Origin: an uncultured Mucispirillum sp.
GTDB lineage: Bacteria; Chrysiogenota; Deferribacteres; Deferribacterales; Mucispirillaceae
Length of the DNA stretch: 60,719 nucleotides
NCBI GenBank assembly: GCA_944324495.1
Contig: CALUWN010000012.1
Span: forward strand, 1 to 60,719
Direction: 5' to 3'
Positions 17,571 through 25,258 of the stretch are shown piece by piece. The notes under the pieces were generated by a model. That model was given only the letters and a program-made list of their open reading frames with translations, did not search any database and was not told the origin of the DNA. The position numbers were made by a program, and so were the translations under genes. Numbering within the stretch: position 1 is the stretch's first letter; each line of letters begins with the position of its first letter.

Positions 17571-18533
17571 TTAATTACATATTTTTTTGTTTAATTCTTT
17601 TTGTGCGTTAGTTATTCTCTCATGAGCTATTTTAAAATAACCTTCATCTTTTTCAATACCAATAAAATTCCTACCAGTATTGATAGAGGCTACTCCAGTA
17701 GAGCCCGAGCCCATAGTCAAATCACACACTGTATCACCTTCGTTTGAAAATGTTTTAATTAAATCTTCAAGCAATTTAACAGGTTTTTGGGTGGGGTGGT
17801 ATTTCTTACTATCTTTTGCATACTTTAATAAATTACTTTTATGACCTTTACCTTCCCATAGATTGAAAACACTTGTGCTTTTTATATTTGCTTTTGCCTG
17901 AATATCTAGCAGCTCTTGATAGGATTTAAAACCTTGCATTTTATCAAGTTTAAATACATTAATAAGCTCTTCATACGTCTTGATAGTGCATAAAGCAAAC
18001 TGTAGCCCATCATGGCATAAAAAGTGTTGTGTTTTTGCATGACCTAAAACCGTATTAATTTCCTTTGTGGTTTTATTGATATATTCTTTACAGCTTTTTG
18101 CATAAACTCTTAACGGATTGCCATCGTGCTTATCATGTAATTTCTTAAATACGCATATTTCTTCAATATACGATACTGGCGATATTTTAGCACATAATGG
18201 GTTACCAAAATGCTCTTTTTCCCAATACATTTGATAGATGTGTTTTATACCATCATGCTGTTTTACAAGTAACTTTGTTGTAAAAGGTTGTTGAGAAAAA
18301 AGTAGCATTTTTGCATTCTTTTTTTAAATACGTGATGCTATTTTAAATATTTCATCTGTATCTAATGCTTCATCCCAATCATATTTACCAGCCTTAAATA
18401 CACGGTTATACCTATCAATACCTTTCATTGTTCCATAGGGTAGGTCTGTAAGTATCAAATCCACACTAGAAGTGCTTATTTTATCAGCTTCTTTTAAACA
18501 GTCACCATTATAAATTTCAAAATTTTTAATCAT
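17571..18533 (-). pseudogene. DNA methyltransferase (beta-class N4/N6) with one in-frame stop
   Basis: A modification enzyme of the Dam/N4-type superfamily placed at the terminus where Mu carries mom. The N-terminal part (18324-18533) has motif IV DLPYGT near residue 32. The C-terminal part (17571-18308) has the KKYHPTQKPVKLLEDLI stretch and motif I DLTMGSGSTGVAS. The two parts are in the same frame and separated only by a TAA at 18324-18326; reading it as TTA (Leu) would give IASRILKKNAKMLLFSQQPF. So this looks like a single nonsense change in an otherwise intact gene of 320 codons. Both fragments lack a motif needed for activity. It probably once protected phage DNA from restriction. Confidence 0.82.
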
Positions 18534-18602
18534 AGGTTAATTTCTCCTTTACAAATTTTAATAAAAGCCGATATACCCAATAAGCCGTTCGCGAAAAGGC
18601 TA

Positions 18603-18676
18603 GGGGTAGCGGCTCTGCCGTACTGTTAGTAGCATAACAGTTCTTGCAAAGGGTTCGAGCCTTTGTGGGATACCCC
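18603..18676. other. Cloverleaf-like structured element
   Basis: The outer stem GGGGTA/TACCCC encloses three hairpins: CGGC/GCCG, CTGTTA/TAACAG, and CAAAGG/CCTTTG with loop GTTCGAG. The last resembles a tRNA T-arm. A five-base gap before the 3' acceptor strand and a three-base first loop argue against a working tRNA. It fills the 187-base gap before the methyltransferase. It may be a decayed tRNA or another structured repeat. Confidence 0.45.
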
Positions 18677-18689
18677 GCTATACATGAAA

Positions 18690-18711
18690 TGGGAGTAGTT
18701 TTCTACTCCCA
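18690..18711. terminator. Hairpin after the tail fibre assembly gene
   Basis: A perfect 8-bp stem GGGAGTAG/CTACTCCC around TTTT sits just past the stop of the gene at 18721. The T-tract is better on the plus strand than on the coding strand, so its role is uncertain. Confidence 0.45.
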
Positions 18712-18720
18712 TTATTTATT

Positions 18721-19299
18721 TTATTCTTTATTATTATAAATAGGCATTTCTGACCATATCACATTTTCTGGAAATCCTGCCTGCTCTGGCACATTTCTTA
18801 AATCTTCTTTATATTGTAGTAATGCAAGCCTGTAATCATCATCTACATTAATAACGCCTAGTTCTACCTGCTCTTGATATTTAAGCAGTAAAATATCAGC
18901 TTCATTAATAAGATTATCTCGTTTACTTCTAATAAAATTTTCTTTTTGTTCTAAAGTCATTTCATTAAAAATCTCATCTTGGCTTTTTTGAGTTAATTTA
19001 CCATTTTCCATTTTCATATTAGCAGGCATTTCTTCTATACCTGCTATCACTTTTTCTTCATAAGTTAATTCTACTAACTTGTTATTTTCTACCTTATACC
19101 CTAAAGGCATATCTACTAAACCAAGTAAAATAAGTTCTACATCTGTTTTCCTGCTCCAGTCATTATTATAAAAAGCAATATTTTCACCAGCTCTTACTTC
19201 GTGATTTTCTGGTAATATTATAATGTTTTCATTTTCTTCCACATCTCCGCAATATATTGCTTCTATTATATTATTATTAATAGTCATATATTCTGCCAT
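18721..19299 (-). CDS. Tail fibre assembly/chaperone-like protein
   Basis: A 192-residue protein downstream of the tail fibre gene, the position of Mu gpU. The C-terminal part has the pattern of phage tail assembly proteins: SKRDNLINEADILLLKYQEQVELG, then DDYRLALLQYKEDLRNVPEQAGFPENVIWSEMP. The N-terminal part holds two short repeats of similar wording, MPLGYKVENNKLVELTYEEK and MPANMKMENGKLTQKSQDE. It likely helps fold or attach the fibre. It has a strong GGAG site and lies 12 bases after the fibre gene. Confidence 0.75.
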   Translation of the reverse strand: MAEYMTINNNIIEAIYCGDVEENENIIILPENHEVRAGENIAFYNNDWSRKTDVELILLGLVDMPLGYKVENNKLVELTYEEKVIAGIEEMPANMKMENGKLTQKSQDEIFNEMTLEQKENFIRSKRDNLINEADILLLKYQEQVELGVINVDDDYRLALLQYKEDLRNVPEQAGFPENVIWSEMPIYNNKE

Positions 19300-19311
19300 A
19301 ATCTGCTCCTT

Positions 19312-20166
19312 TTATGATATTTTCTTCCAAACTCTAACAGCACTATTCACAGGTGTTACGTGGGTTGATGAGCCATAAATACTATTTGATTTTGATGCAT
19401 TAATACCGAAACTAATAGTTTTATACGCTGTTTCATCAGATTGTCCTTTAAAATATGTTTTTCCTAATCCAATTTTGTATAAAGCACCACTTTCACTAAC
19501 AGGATTACCAATATAATTGTTTAACATACCTGTTATATTCGGCAACCCTTCATTTTGCTTGCTTCCAAAGCTGGCACTATTCCCACCAACTGCTCTAAAA
19601 AATTCCCCAGCATAAGTGGAGCTTATATCCTGCCATTTGCCATCAGTTCCAAATAAAATATCTGGTGTGGACTGATTTCTATACTGAATATAGATAAATC
19701 CAATAGGAATAATTTTATTAACAAGATTTATAAGAGTTATTTTTTTTACAGTATTATCTGCAAAAATATATACATAATCTGTATTGTTTAATGTAGAGTT
19801 TACTGCAACATCTTTTAAAATATTGTTAGCTGCATCTTGTTTATTATTTGCTCCTGTGCCACCATTTTCTACCTTGAGCACATTTAATGCTTTTGTCATG
19901 TCTACAGGAAAGCCTGCTGAAATAGCCAAATCTTGTAATTCTTTTACAGCTGCATAAACAGTATAAAATATGGCATTCAGTTGCTGCCTTTCAAAATATT
20001 CTCCACCATCTGCAATAGGTGTTTCATATTTAAACCCAAACCCATCAGTATTATTTACTAAGCCTGTTGGTGAAGTATCTGGGATATTAAACTTATCACC
20101 AGTTTCTGCAAAAGGAATTGTAATCTTGTGTTGTAAATCAAGTTCTTCTAACACTTTTTTTTCCAT
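19312..20166 (-). CDS. Tail fibre protein
   Basis: A 284-residue receptor-binding fibre at the end of the baseplate operon. The N-terminal baseplate-attachment region shows DGFGFKYETPIADGGEYFERQQLN, typical of short tail fibres. A fibre motif VENGGTGANNKQDAANNIL follows near residue 105. The C-terminal tip has FFRAVGGNSASFGSKQNEGLPNITG and ends VRVWKKIS. It is short compared with Mu gpS, so only a small shaft is expected. Host range would depend on this tip. The GGAGG site overlaps the end of the upstream DUF2612 gene. Confidence 0.8.
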   Translation of the reverse strand: MEKKVLEELDLQHKITIPFAETGDKFNIPDTSPTGLVNNTDGFGFKYETPIADGGEYFERQQLNAIFYTVYAAVKELQDLAISAGFPVDMTKALNVLKVENGGTGANNKQDAANNILKDVAVNSTLNNTDYVYIFADNTVKKITLINLVNKIIPIGFIYIQYRNQSTPDILFGTDGKWQDISSTYAGEFFRAVGGNSASFGSKQNEGLPNITGMLNNYIGNPVSESGALYKIGLGKTYFKGQSDETAYKTISFGINASKSNSIYGSSTHVTPVNSAVRVWKKIS

Positions 20167-20168
20167 AA

Positions 20169-20822
20169 TTAACCTCCATTTTTTATTTTATTAAAAATTG
20201 TTTTATACAAATTACTTGATAAACCTTGCCCTTTAAATCCAACAATATAATTTTCTTCTCTTTTATGAAAAATAGTTCGATAGAAATTATCTGATAATTT
20301 TTGCCCTTTAAATCCTAAAATTTGATATACAGCTTCTCTATATCTAGTTCCAACTGCCATAGGGTGTGGCAGTAAGTCATAATTATTAAATGCCTGCTTT
20401 AAATATTCAGGTATTTCCCATACAAATATATAGTTTACATAGGTCATATCTTGATTATCTAATGTATATGCATCTGCATTGTAGAATGAAAATAATTCTT
20501 TTAATGACTTATTAATCCCTGCTACACTCATTTTTGTATAAATTCTCAAACTTACCACTTGCAGCACAAGCCTGTATTCATCATCCTGCAGCGTAACACT
20601 GTTTTCTATTTCTGTTTCTTCATTGATATATTTAATGGTTCTAGGGAAGTTTAATTTTTCACCCCACAAATCAAGCCCAATACCGCTGGCTGTATCTAAG
20701 TTATAAATATTATTATAAAAATCATTAAGCGGTTGAGTTATTAATTTATCATATAAATCAGCAAGCCCATTGATAAGGGTTTCAATATTTGTTCCTTGAT
20801 ATTGATTTTGTAAGCTAGTCAT
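20169..20822 (-). CDS. Baseplate/tail protein, DUF2612-like (Mu gp48 position)
   Basis: A 217-residue protein between the baseplate J-like protein and the tail fibre. The N-terminal part (SLQNQYQGTNIETLINGLADLYDK, then LDTASGIGLDLWGEKLNFPR) matches DUF2612-type wedge proteins that end the baseplate arm. The C-terminus carries an internal repeat: GFKGQ-LS-N-Y-TIF occurs twice, about 22 residues apart, perhaps serving as a fibre docking site. The start overlaps the upstream gene by 8 bases, and AGGA precedes the ATG. Confidence 0.72.
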   Translation of the reverse strand: MTSLQNQYQGTNIETLINGLADLYDKLITQPLNDFYNNIYNLDTASGIGLDLWGEKLNFPRTIKYINEETEIENSVTLQDDEYRLVLQVVSLRIYTKMSVAGINKSLKELFSFYNADAYTLDNQDMTYVNYIFVWEIPEYLKQAFNNYDLLPHPMAVGTRYREAVYQILGFKGQKLSDNFYRTIFHKREENYIVGFKGQGLSSNLYKTIFNKIKNGG

Positions 20823-21975
20823 TATATAATCCTACAGTAATATTTTCTGCTGATATCACTGCTTCATCAGTAAAATTAAGAGCGATAGGGTTATAAGTAG
20901 CAGTAGCAGACACAAGCCCCATTTTAAAATCAGCCAGTTGCAGATTAGGCAGAGATATATCTGAAGCCACTTGAAAGGGTATGATTTCATCATTAATTTT
21001 ATAACTATTAATGATGTTTATAATCTGCTCTTGCAGCTGTGTAGTATAATCTTGAGTAGTCAAATTATTAGTAATAACTTTCAATTCAGCTTTTAGTTGT
21101 TTCTGCGTAGGGCGATATATCCGCATAGTATATGTCTGTTTACTTATTTCTTCATAAACTGGTATTTCAATATCACCTTGCACATAAGCACCGATAGTTT
21201 TATTTTCTAATATTACTTTACCTATTTGCTTTAAATCACCGCCTTTGCAGACTATGGCAATACTGTTTGGCTCTAATACAATATTTTTATATGTTACTAT
21301 ATTTTTAGTATTATTTTCATAACCCGCAATTTTAGATACACCTGTAAGCTGTAAAATTTGAGCAAGCATTCCATCAAATATTGAAGTTGCTCTGTATGTA
21401 AGGCTGTTAGCAGCTCTTAATCTTAATTCATTATCTGTTTCGGTATCACTTCCAGAAACGCTTTCGTAAGGATTTGTAATGCGTTCTACCCCTGATACTG
21501 GTGTAATAATGGTTGTTAACGTATCTGCATTAATACTAAAATCACCATCATCTTTAGCAAAGAGTTCAGCATAAACATTACCGCTAGAAGCAATTATATA
21601 TTCAGATATTGTTTCAAACTCATAATCACCAGATTTAGCAATAAACCCTGCGGGAATAACAGTGCCAACAGCTCCAGAAATAAGAGCTGTTACAGAGCCT
21701 TTGGATGCTGTTTTTCTTATAATTCCATAATAGGTTTTACAATATGCATCAAGCCATATTCCAGTTCCACCATTTAATATTACATTAGCAAACTCTACAA
21801 TATCTGTTTGTGCCTTTGTAAATAGTTCTGTAATAGCAGTTATTATCTGTCCTTGTGGTGTTGAAGGTTCTACATTTAAATTTGGAAATGCTGTTAAAAA
21901 TACATTCTGTACCTGCTGCAATATAGTAGATGTATCACTTAATTCTAATCCGTTATCTGATTTAGTCCAGCTCAA
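20815..21975 (-). CDS. Baseplate J-like protein (Mu gp47 type)
   Basis: A baseplate wedge component of contractile tails, about 386 residues. The sequence has PNLNVEPSTPQGQIITAITELFTKAQTDIVEF, the family-typical passage GIWLDAYCKTYYGIIRKTASKGSVTALISGAVGTVIPAG, and VSGSDTETDNELRLRAANSL. I choose a TTG start at 21975 because GGAGG lies 6 bases upstream and the product then begins like relatives. An in-frame GTG at 21990 lies within that site. The start overlaps the end of the W-like gene by 14 bases. Confidence 0.85.
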   Translation of the reverse strand: MSWTKSDNGLELSDTSTILQQVQNVFLTAFPNLNVEPSTPQGQIITAITELFTKAQTDIVEFANVILNGGTGIWLDAYCKTYYGIIRKTASKGSVTALISGAVGTVIPAGFIAKSGDYEFETISEYIIASSGNVYAELFAKDDGDFSINADTLTTIITPVSGVERITNPYESVSGSDTETDNELRLRAANSLTYRATSIFDGMLAQILQLTGVSKIAGYENNTKNIVTYKNIVLEPNSIAIVCKGGDLKQIGKVILENKTIGAYVQGDIEIPVYEEISKQTYTMRIYRPTQKQLKAELKVITNNLTTQDYTTQLQEQIINIINSYKINDEIIPFQVASDISLPNLQLADFKMGLVSATATYNPIALNFTDEAVISAENITVGLYND

Positions 21976-22294
21976 AAGACACCTCCTCACCGCCTGTAAT
22001 AGTTAAAATAACTTTAAGATTGTTACTTTCTTTAGCTGTTTCAAAAGTTACATTAGTAACTCTTGTATCTTCTAATATTCTTGACTGAATTGCAGCAAGC
22101 AGCCCTGTTTCATCATCATTTTGTAAATAAGCTATATAATCTATGCCTTTATTTGTATTATAAGGGTATTCGCCTTTATACATATAAAGGCGAGTTTTTA
22201 TATCCTGCACAAGTGCAGCTTTTTCTGATACAAGAATAAAATTGCTGTTATTAATAATATTGTTATTTCTATCAAGTTTAAATGATGAGCTCAT
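21962..22294 (-). CDS. Baseplate wedge protein W-like (Mu gp46/T4 gp25 type)
   Basis: A 110-residue wedge subunit. The motif KAALVQDIKTRLYMYKGEYPYNTNKGIDYIAYL at about residues 22-54 is typical of gp46-type proteins. The C-terminal strand VTFETAKESNNLKVILTITGGEEVSFEL completes the fold. The ATG at 22294 overlaps the TGA of the upstream small gene (ATGA); a longer frame reaching 22414 would read through that gene out of phase. It lies in the baseplate operon just before the J-like protein. Confidence 0.75.
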   Translation of the reverse strand: MSSSFKLDRNNNIINNSNFILVSEKAALVQDIKTRLYMYKGEYPYNTNKGIDYIAYLQNDDETGLLAAIQSRILEDTRVTNVTFETAKESNNLKVILTITGGEEVSFELD

Positions 22295-22524
22295 AATATT
22301 TTCCCTGTTCCAGTGCCAGCGATAGGACCTGTAGAGCATGTTCCTGTTACAGTTGTTTGCACTTGTGCATTTGCTACTATATGATTTATAACAGCTTTTG
22401 CTATCCCATCGCATAATGTATCTAAATAAGCATCACTATCTCCGTTTTCATAGCTGGCTGTCGCCTGTTGAAAAGCTGTTTTTATCAAAGTTTTCAGGGC
22501 TGCATCACTTCCTGTTAATGGCAT
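22291..22524 (-). CDS. Small baseplate-region protein of unknown function
   Basis: A 77-residue protein between the spike and the W-like wedge gene. The N-terminal half is helical (DAALKTLIKTAFQQATASYENGDSDAYLDTLCDGIAKAV). The C-terminal half is rich in Gly and Thr (TTVTGTCSTGPIAGTGTGK). An AGGAGG site precedes the ATG and the stop is coupled to the next gene. Proteins of this size commonly sit here in Mu-like phages; I cannot assign a role. Confidence 0.65.
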   Translation of the reverse strand: MPLTGSDAALKTLIKTAFQQATASYENGDSDAYLDTLCDGIAKAVINHIVANAQVQTTVTGTCSTGPIAGTGTGKIL

Positions 22525-22534
22525 ATTCTCCTCC

Positions 22535-23281
22535 TTATGTGCCAGGGGTAAACACTTTAGTTGAACCTTTGCTGTGTGTGCCTGTTAAAGGGCATGGGCT
22601 TCCAACAGCAACTGCACCTTGTGCAGCAGTTGCACCGCAAAATGAAACTGTTGCACCATCCACCGTAACATTTCCACTTGCTTTAATCTCTGCATTTGCT
22701 TGAGTTTCAATGCTTGCATTATTACATGTAATATTTATATCTTTTTGTGTATCTATTGTAATATCGCTTTCACAAGTAACAGCTAATCCGCCTTCTTTGT
22801 TTATTAAAAGACTTGCTTTGCCATTAGTGACAGATATTTCATTATCTTTATTAATAGTGATATTTACTATGCTATTAGTAATCACTATATCTTCACTTAT
22901 TGCAGGCTGTTTAAATAAAGCAAACGGCACAAATACTCCATTGTTTTGAGAGTAAGGTGAAAGTGATTCCCCGCTAAATTCTCCAGTTGATTTATAATTA
23001 CTAATCTCATATTTTGTAAAAAATACTATGCCTGTGTCATCTTGTTTTATTGGTAAAGATATAGTCCAGCCGTTAAAACTGCTGGCACAGAGTGGCACAT
23101 TTATAACTTTATCACCATTCAAAAGCTCTAAATCTACAGTATTTTCATTTACTGCTGTAACACGAGCAATAGAAGAAGTATTTACCATATTCTCAATACC
23201 AAGTCTTATAGCTGCATTAATAATATCATCAGGTGTTGCAGTATCTGCCCAACCAAAACTCGAATAATCTTTTTTATCCAT
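22535..23281 (-). CDS. Baseplate spike protein (gp138/gp45-like)
   Basis: About 248 residues. The N-terminal OB-fold region (SSIARVTAVNENTVDLELLNGDKVINVPLCA) matches phage spike N-terminal domains. A series of short beta repeats follows (ITINKDNEISVTNGKASLLINKEGGLAVTCESDITIDTQKDINITC), typical of a beta-helical membrane-piercing needle. The end CPLTGTHSKGSTKVFTPGT may be a tip or metal-binding segment. The ATG at 23281 follows GGAG by 5 bases; a GTG two codons upstream would overlap it. Confidence 0.75.
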   Translation of the reverse strand: MDKKDYSSFGWADTATPDDIINAAIRLGIENMVNTSSIARVTAVNENTVDLELLNGDKVINVPLCASSFNGWTISLPIKQDDTGIVFFTKYEISNYKSTGEFSGESLSPYSQNNGVFVPFALFKQPAISEDIVITNSIVNITINKDNEISVTNGKASLLINKEGGLAVTCESDITIDTQKDINITCNNASIETQANAEIKASGNVTVDGATVSFCGATAAQGAVAVGSPCPLTGTHSKGSTKVFTPGT

Positions 23282-23301
23282 ATTCACTCCTTCATATTTT
23301 T

Positions 23302-24162
23302 TTACATCCTAATTGCAAAAACGTTGCAAAAATAAGGGTTGCTTCTGTTTCCTCCCTGCATTTGCAATGTTTGTATTTTATAAAGCCCATTTAATAATGG
23401 CAGCTTGCGGCTTTGTATCTGCACCATGCCGCCAACTTTTAATCCTGGCATCAATAAACATTTAAAATTAATACCCTGCATTGATGCTTGTGGAGTTCCA
23501 ATTAGTCCGCTGTCACCACTGATTAAAATAACATCGCTACCAGGAACAGCGGTATCTTCTACGTTTAATATATTATCGCTGTAATATATTCTTTTTGTGT
23601 GTGGCACTGTTCTTTGTAAATTACTTAAAAGCTGAAACACTGTGCCTTTAAAGTTATATTCAGAAAATGTTTTATCTTCTGCGGTAAAATTAAGCGGTGC
23701 TTGCAATACTGCTGCTGCTTTTTGGCATATACTCATAAGTGTAGCAGGCTTTTCATTTATTTCTATTTGGGAAATTCTTGAGGCATCATATCCCGGTTTT
23801 ACATCAAGAGTCACACTCATATCTGGAGTATCTAAATTAGATGATACTTTAAATACACCACCAGTAAAGATTACTCCGTAATCAGATTCATAACCTGCCA
23901 TAAGCTGCACATAGTTTCTTAATGGCTTTTCTTTTCCTATATTCATCATACACGTTGATAATGCACCAGCATCTTCAAGCGGAAGCCCTGTTATTGTTAT
24001 TGTGCCTCTATCTCCAAGACTACCCATTGTTTTTGTAATATTAAAATCTATCTTTAAATTAAACTTATCTACAAGTGCATCAGAGTATGTTTTAATTATA
24101 TTATTTACTTGTATATCTAATGCTACTTTTCTTTTAAAAAGGGCAGAATATGATAAATTCAT
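23302..24162 (-). CDS. Baseplate hub protein (Mu gp44-like)
   Basis: A 286-residue protein in the position of the hub that carries the spike. Beta-rich segments include FNLKIDFNITKTMGSLGDRGTITITGLP near residue 35 and YVQLMAGYESDYGVIFTGGVFKVSS near residue 85. The end PGLKVGGMVQIQSRKLPLLNGLYKIQTLQMQGG is reminiscent of hub domain folds. An AGGTGA site lies upstream of the ATG. The next gene (spike) follows 20 bases later. Confidence 0.72.
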   Translation of the reverse strand: MNLSYSALFKRKVALDIQVNNIIKTYSDALVDKFNLKIDFNITKTMGSLGDRGTITITGLPLEDAGALSTCMMNIGKEKPLRNYVQLMAGYESDYGVIFTGGVFKVSSNLDTPDMSVTLDVKPGYDASRISQIEINEKPATLMSICQKAAAVLQAPLNFTAEDKTFSEYNFKGTVFQLLSNLQRTVPHTKRIYYSDNILNVEDTAVPGSDVILISGDSGLIGTPQASMQGINFKCLLMPGLKVGGMVQIQSRKLPLLNGLYKIQTLQMQGGNRSNPYFCNVFAIRM

Positions 24163-24173
24163 AAATCACCTTA

Positions 24174-24473
24174 TCAGTTTACAATATAATATAATTTGTA
24201 ATCACTACCAAAGCCTGTATAATAAACATCTGATGTGCTTTCTGTATCAAATATTAAAGCACCTTTAACACCTTTATATTTAAAACTTTCAGTCATATCT
24301 ATATTTGCATCACATCTTAAACCTTGAAAAATAACATTATTATTTACTGATAAATCCATATAAGTTTTGCTATTTAAAGAGCGTATTTTTATTCTTAAAT
24401 TTTCATCAGCAATAACTGTGGTTATTTCAAAATTTGGTGTATTCCGTGGTAAACTTATTTCATAAATAATCAT
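24174..24473 (-). CDS. Baseplate plug-like small protein
   Basis: A 99-residue beta-rich protein starting MIIYEISLPRNTPNFEITTV. It resembles the small baseplate-plug proteins found between the Dit-like protein and the hub in contractile phages; the assignment is from position and pattern only. Its first 18 codons are duplicated in altered form at 24649-24702, with two structured repeats in between, so this copy is the complete one. A GAGAG site precedes the ATG. Confidence 0.6.
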   Translation of the reverse strand: MIIYEISLPRNTPNFEITTVIADENLRIKIRSLNSKTYMDLSVNNNVIFQGLRCDANIDMTESFKYKGVKGALIFDTESTSDVYYTGFGSDYKLYYIVN

Positions 24474-24480
24474 AATCTCT

Positions 24481-24647
24481 CACTAAGCCACACGATGTGG
24501 CGTCTTTAGTAAGGGTTAAGGGGAGCGTTTTTTTGCGACGCAAGGACTTTCCGACCAAATCGGGAGGAAATATAAGTCCGTAGCTGGACGTTTCCCCGTA
24601 AACCCGCTAAATAAAAAATTCACGGAAGAATTTTTTATTATATTTAA
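24481..24647 (+). repeat. Family E repeat with a family B repeat nested in its loop
   Basis: The outer E parts are a CCAC/GTGG hairpin, CTTTAGTAAGGGTT, then AAACCCGCTAAAT and a hairpin AAAAATT/AATTTTT around the loop CACGGA. Inside the GGGG/CCCC stem lies a B element (24520-24597): GCGACG, the stem GGACTT/AAGTCC, and the inner hairpin TTCC-CGACCAAATCG-GGAGGAA. This fills the gap between a truncated gene copy and its full copy. Confidence 0.7.
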
Positions 24648-24702
24648 TAGTTATTTCAAAATTTGGTGTATTTTGTGGTAAACTTATTTCATATATGCTC
24701 AT
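24607..24702 (-). pseudogene. Duplicated 5' end of the baseplate plug-like gene
   Basis: A 31-codon frame beginning MSIYEISLPQNTPNFEIT, nearly the same as the start of the gene at 24174-24473, then running into repeat sequence and stopping at 24607. About 47 of 54 bases match between 24420-24473 and 24649-24702. The copy starts one base after the stop of the upstream gene, in the original operon position, so it looks like the remnant of the original start after an insertion with duplication. Confidence 0.7.
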
Positions 24703-24703
24703 A

Positions 24704-25258
24704 TCAATTTACCCCAGTAATCATATTTACAAGCTTCAGAGCAAGAGTTTTATTATCTTTAACTTCTTTTGCCTGAACCTGACCTAATAAACTGGTTTCA
24801 GCATCCTGCACGCTGGCAGCTTGTTCTGCAGTAATAGCAGTAGTTAATGGCATTACAAATGGTATCTGTTGCATTTCTATTTGTAGCTTATAGCTAGAAG
24901 CATTATCTGCATTAGATACTTTAGATAGTGATAAAAACTGCATATTATCATACACGCCACCCATATAATATACAGTAAATAACTGATTAGCTTTCAATGC
25001 ACTATCTATCATTTGTAACACAAGCTGGTATTTCATAATGGACACATAGCCATTTAATGACAATTTAGCAGGCGTAGACCAAATTGTATCACTAATTTTC
25101 ATGTTCGCATCTACTGGGTGCTGTGGTATCTCCCACACACAATCTTCTTTATCTTCAGTAAATATTATAGGAAATATTACACCATTATTTTCAATTCTAA
25201 TCGCTCTTCTAATAGATGCTATTGATTGCAGCGAAAACCGTGGTAATGTAAAAGGCAT
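24704..25258 (-). CDS. Dit-like/baseplate distal tail protein
   Basis: A 184-residue protein after the tape measure gene. The pattern VWEIPQHPVDANMKISDTIWSTPAKLSLNGYVSI (about 42-75), then FTVYYMGGVYDNMQFLSLSKVSNADNASSYKLQIEMQQI, matches the N-terminal domain of Dit-like tail proteins. These form the ring joining tube and hub. The start overlaps the tape measure stop (ATG at 25258) and a GGAG site precedes it. Mu gpN (DNA circularisation protein) occupies the comparable position. Confidence 0.7.
   Translation of the reverse strand: MPFTLPRFSLQSIASIRRAIRIENNGVIFPIIFTEDKEDCVWEIPQHPVDANMKISDTIWSTPAKLSLNGYVSIMKYQLVLQMIDSALKANQLFTVYYMGGVYDNMQFLSLSKVSNADNASSYKLQIEMQQIPFVMPLTTAITAEQAASVQDAETSLLGQVQAKEVKDNKTLALKLVNMITGVN

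Noticed and set aside
18603-18676. A functional tRNA gene
   Set aside because: The first loop has three bases, five unpaired bases separate the T-like arm from the acceptor strand, and no sensible anticodon loop of seven bases can be placed.
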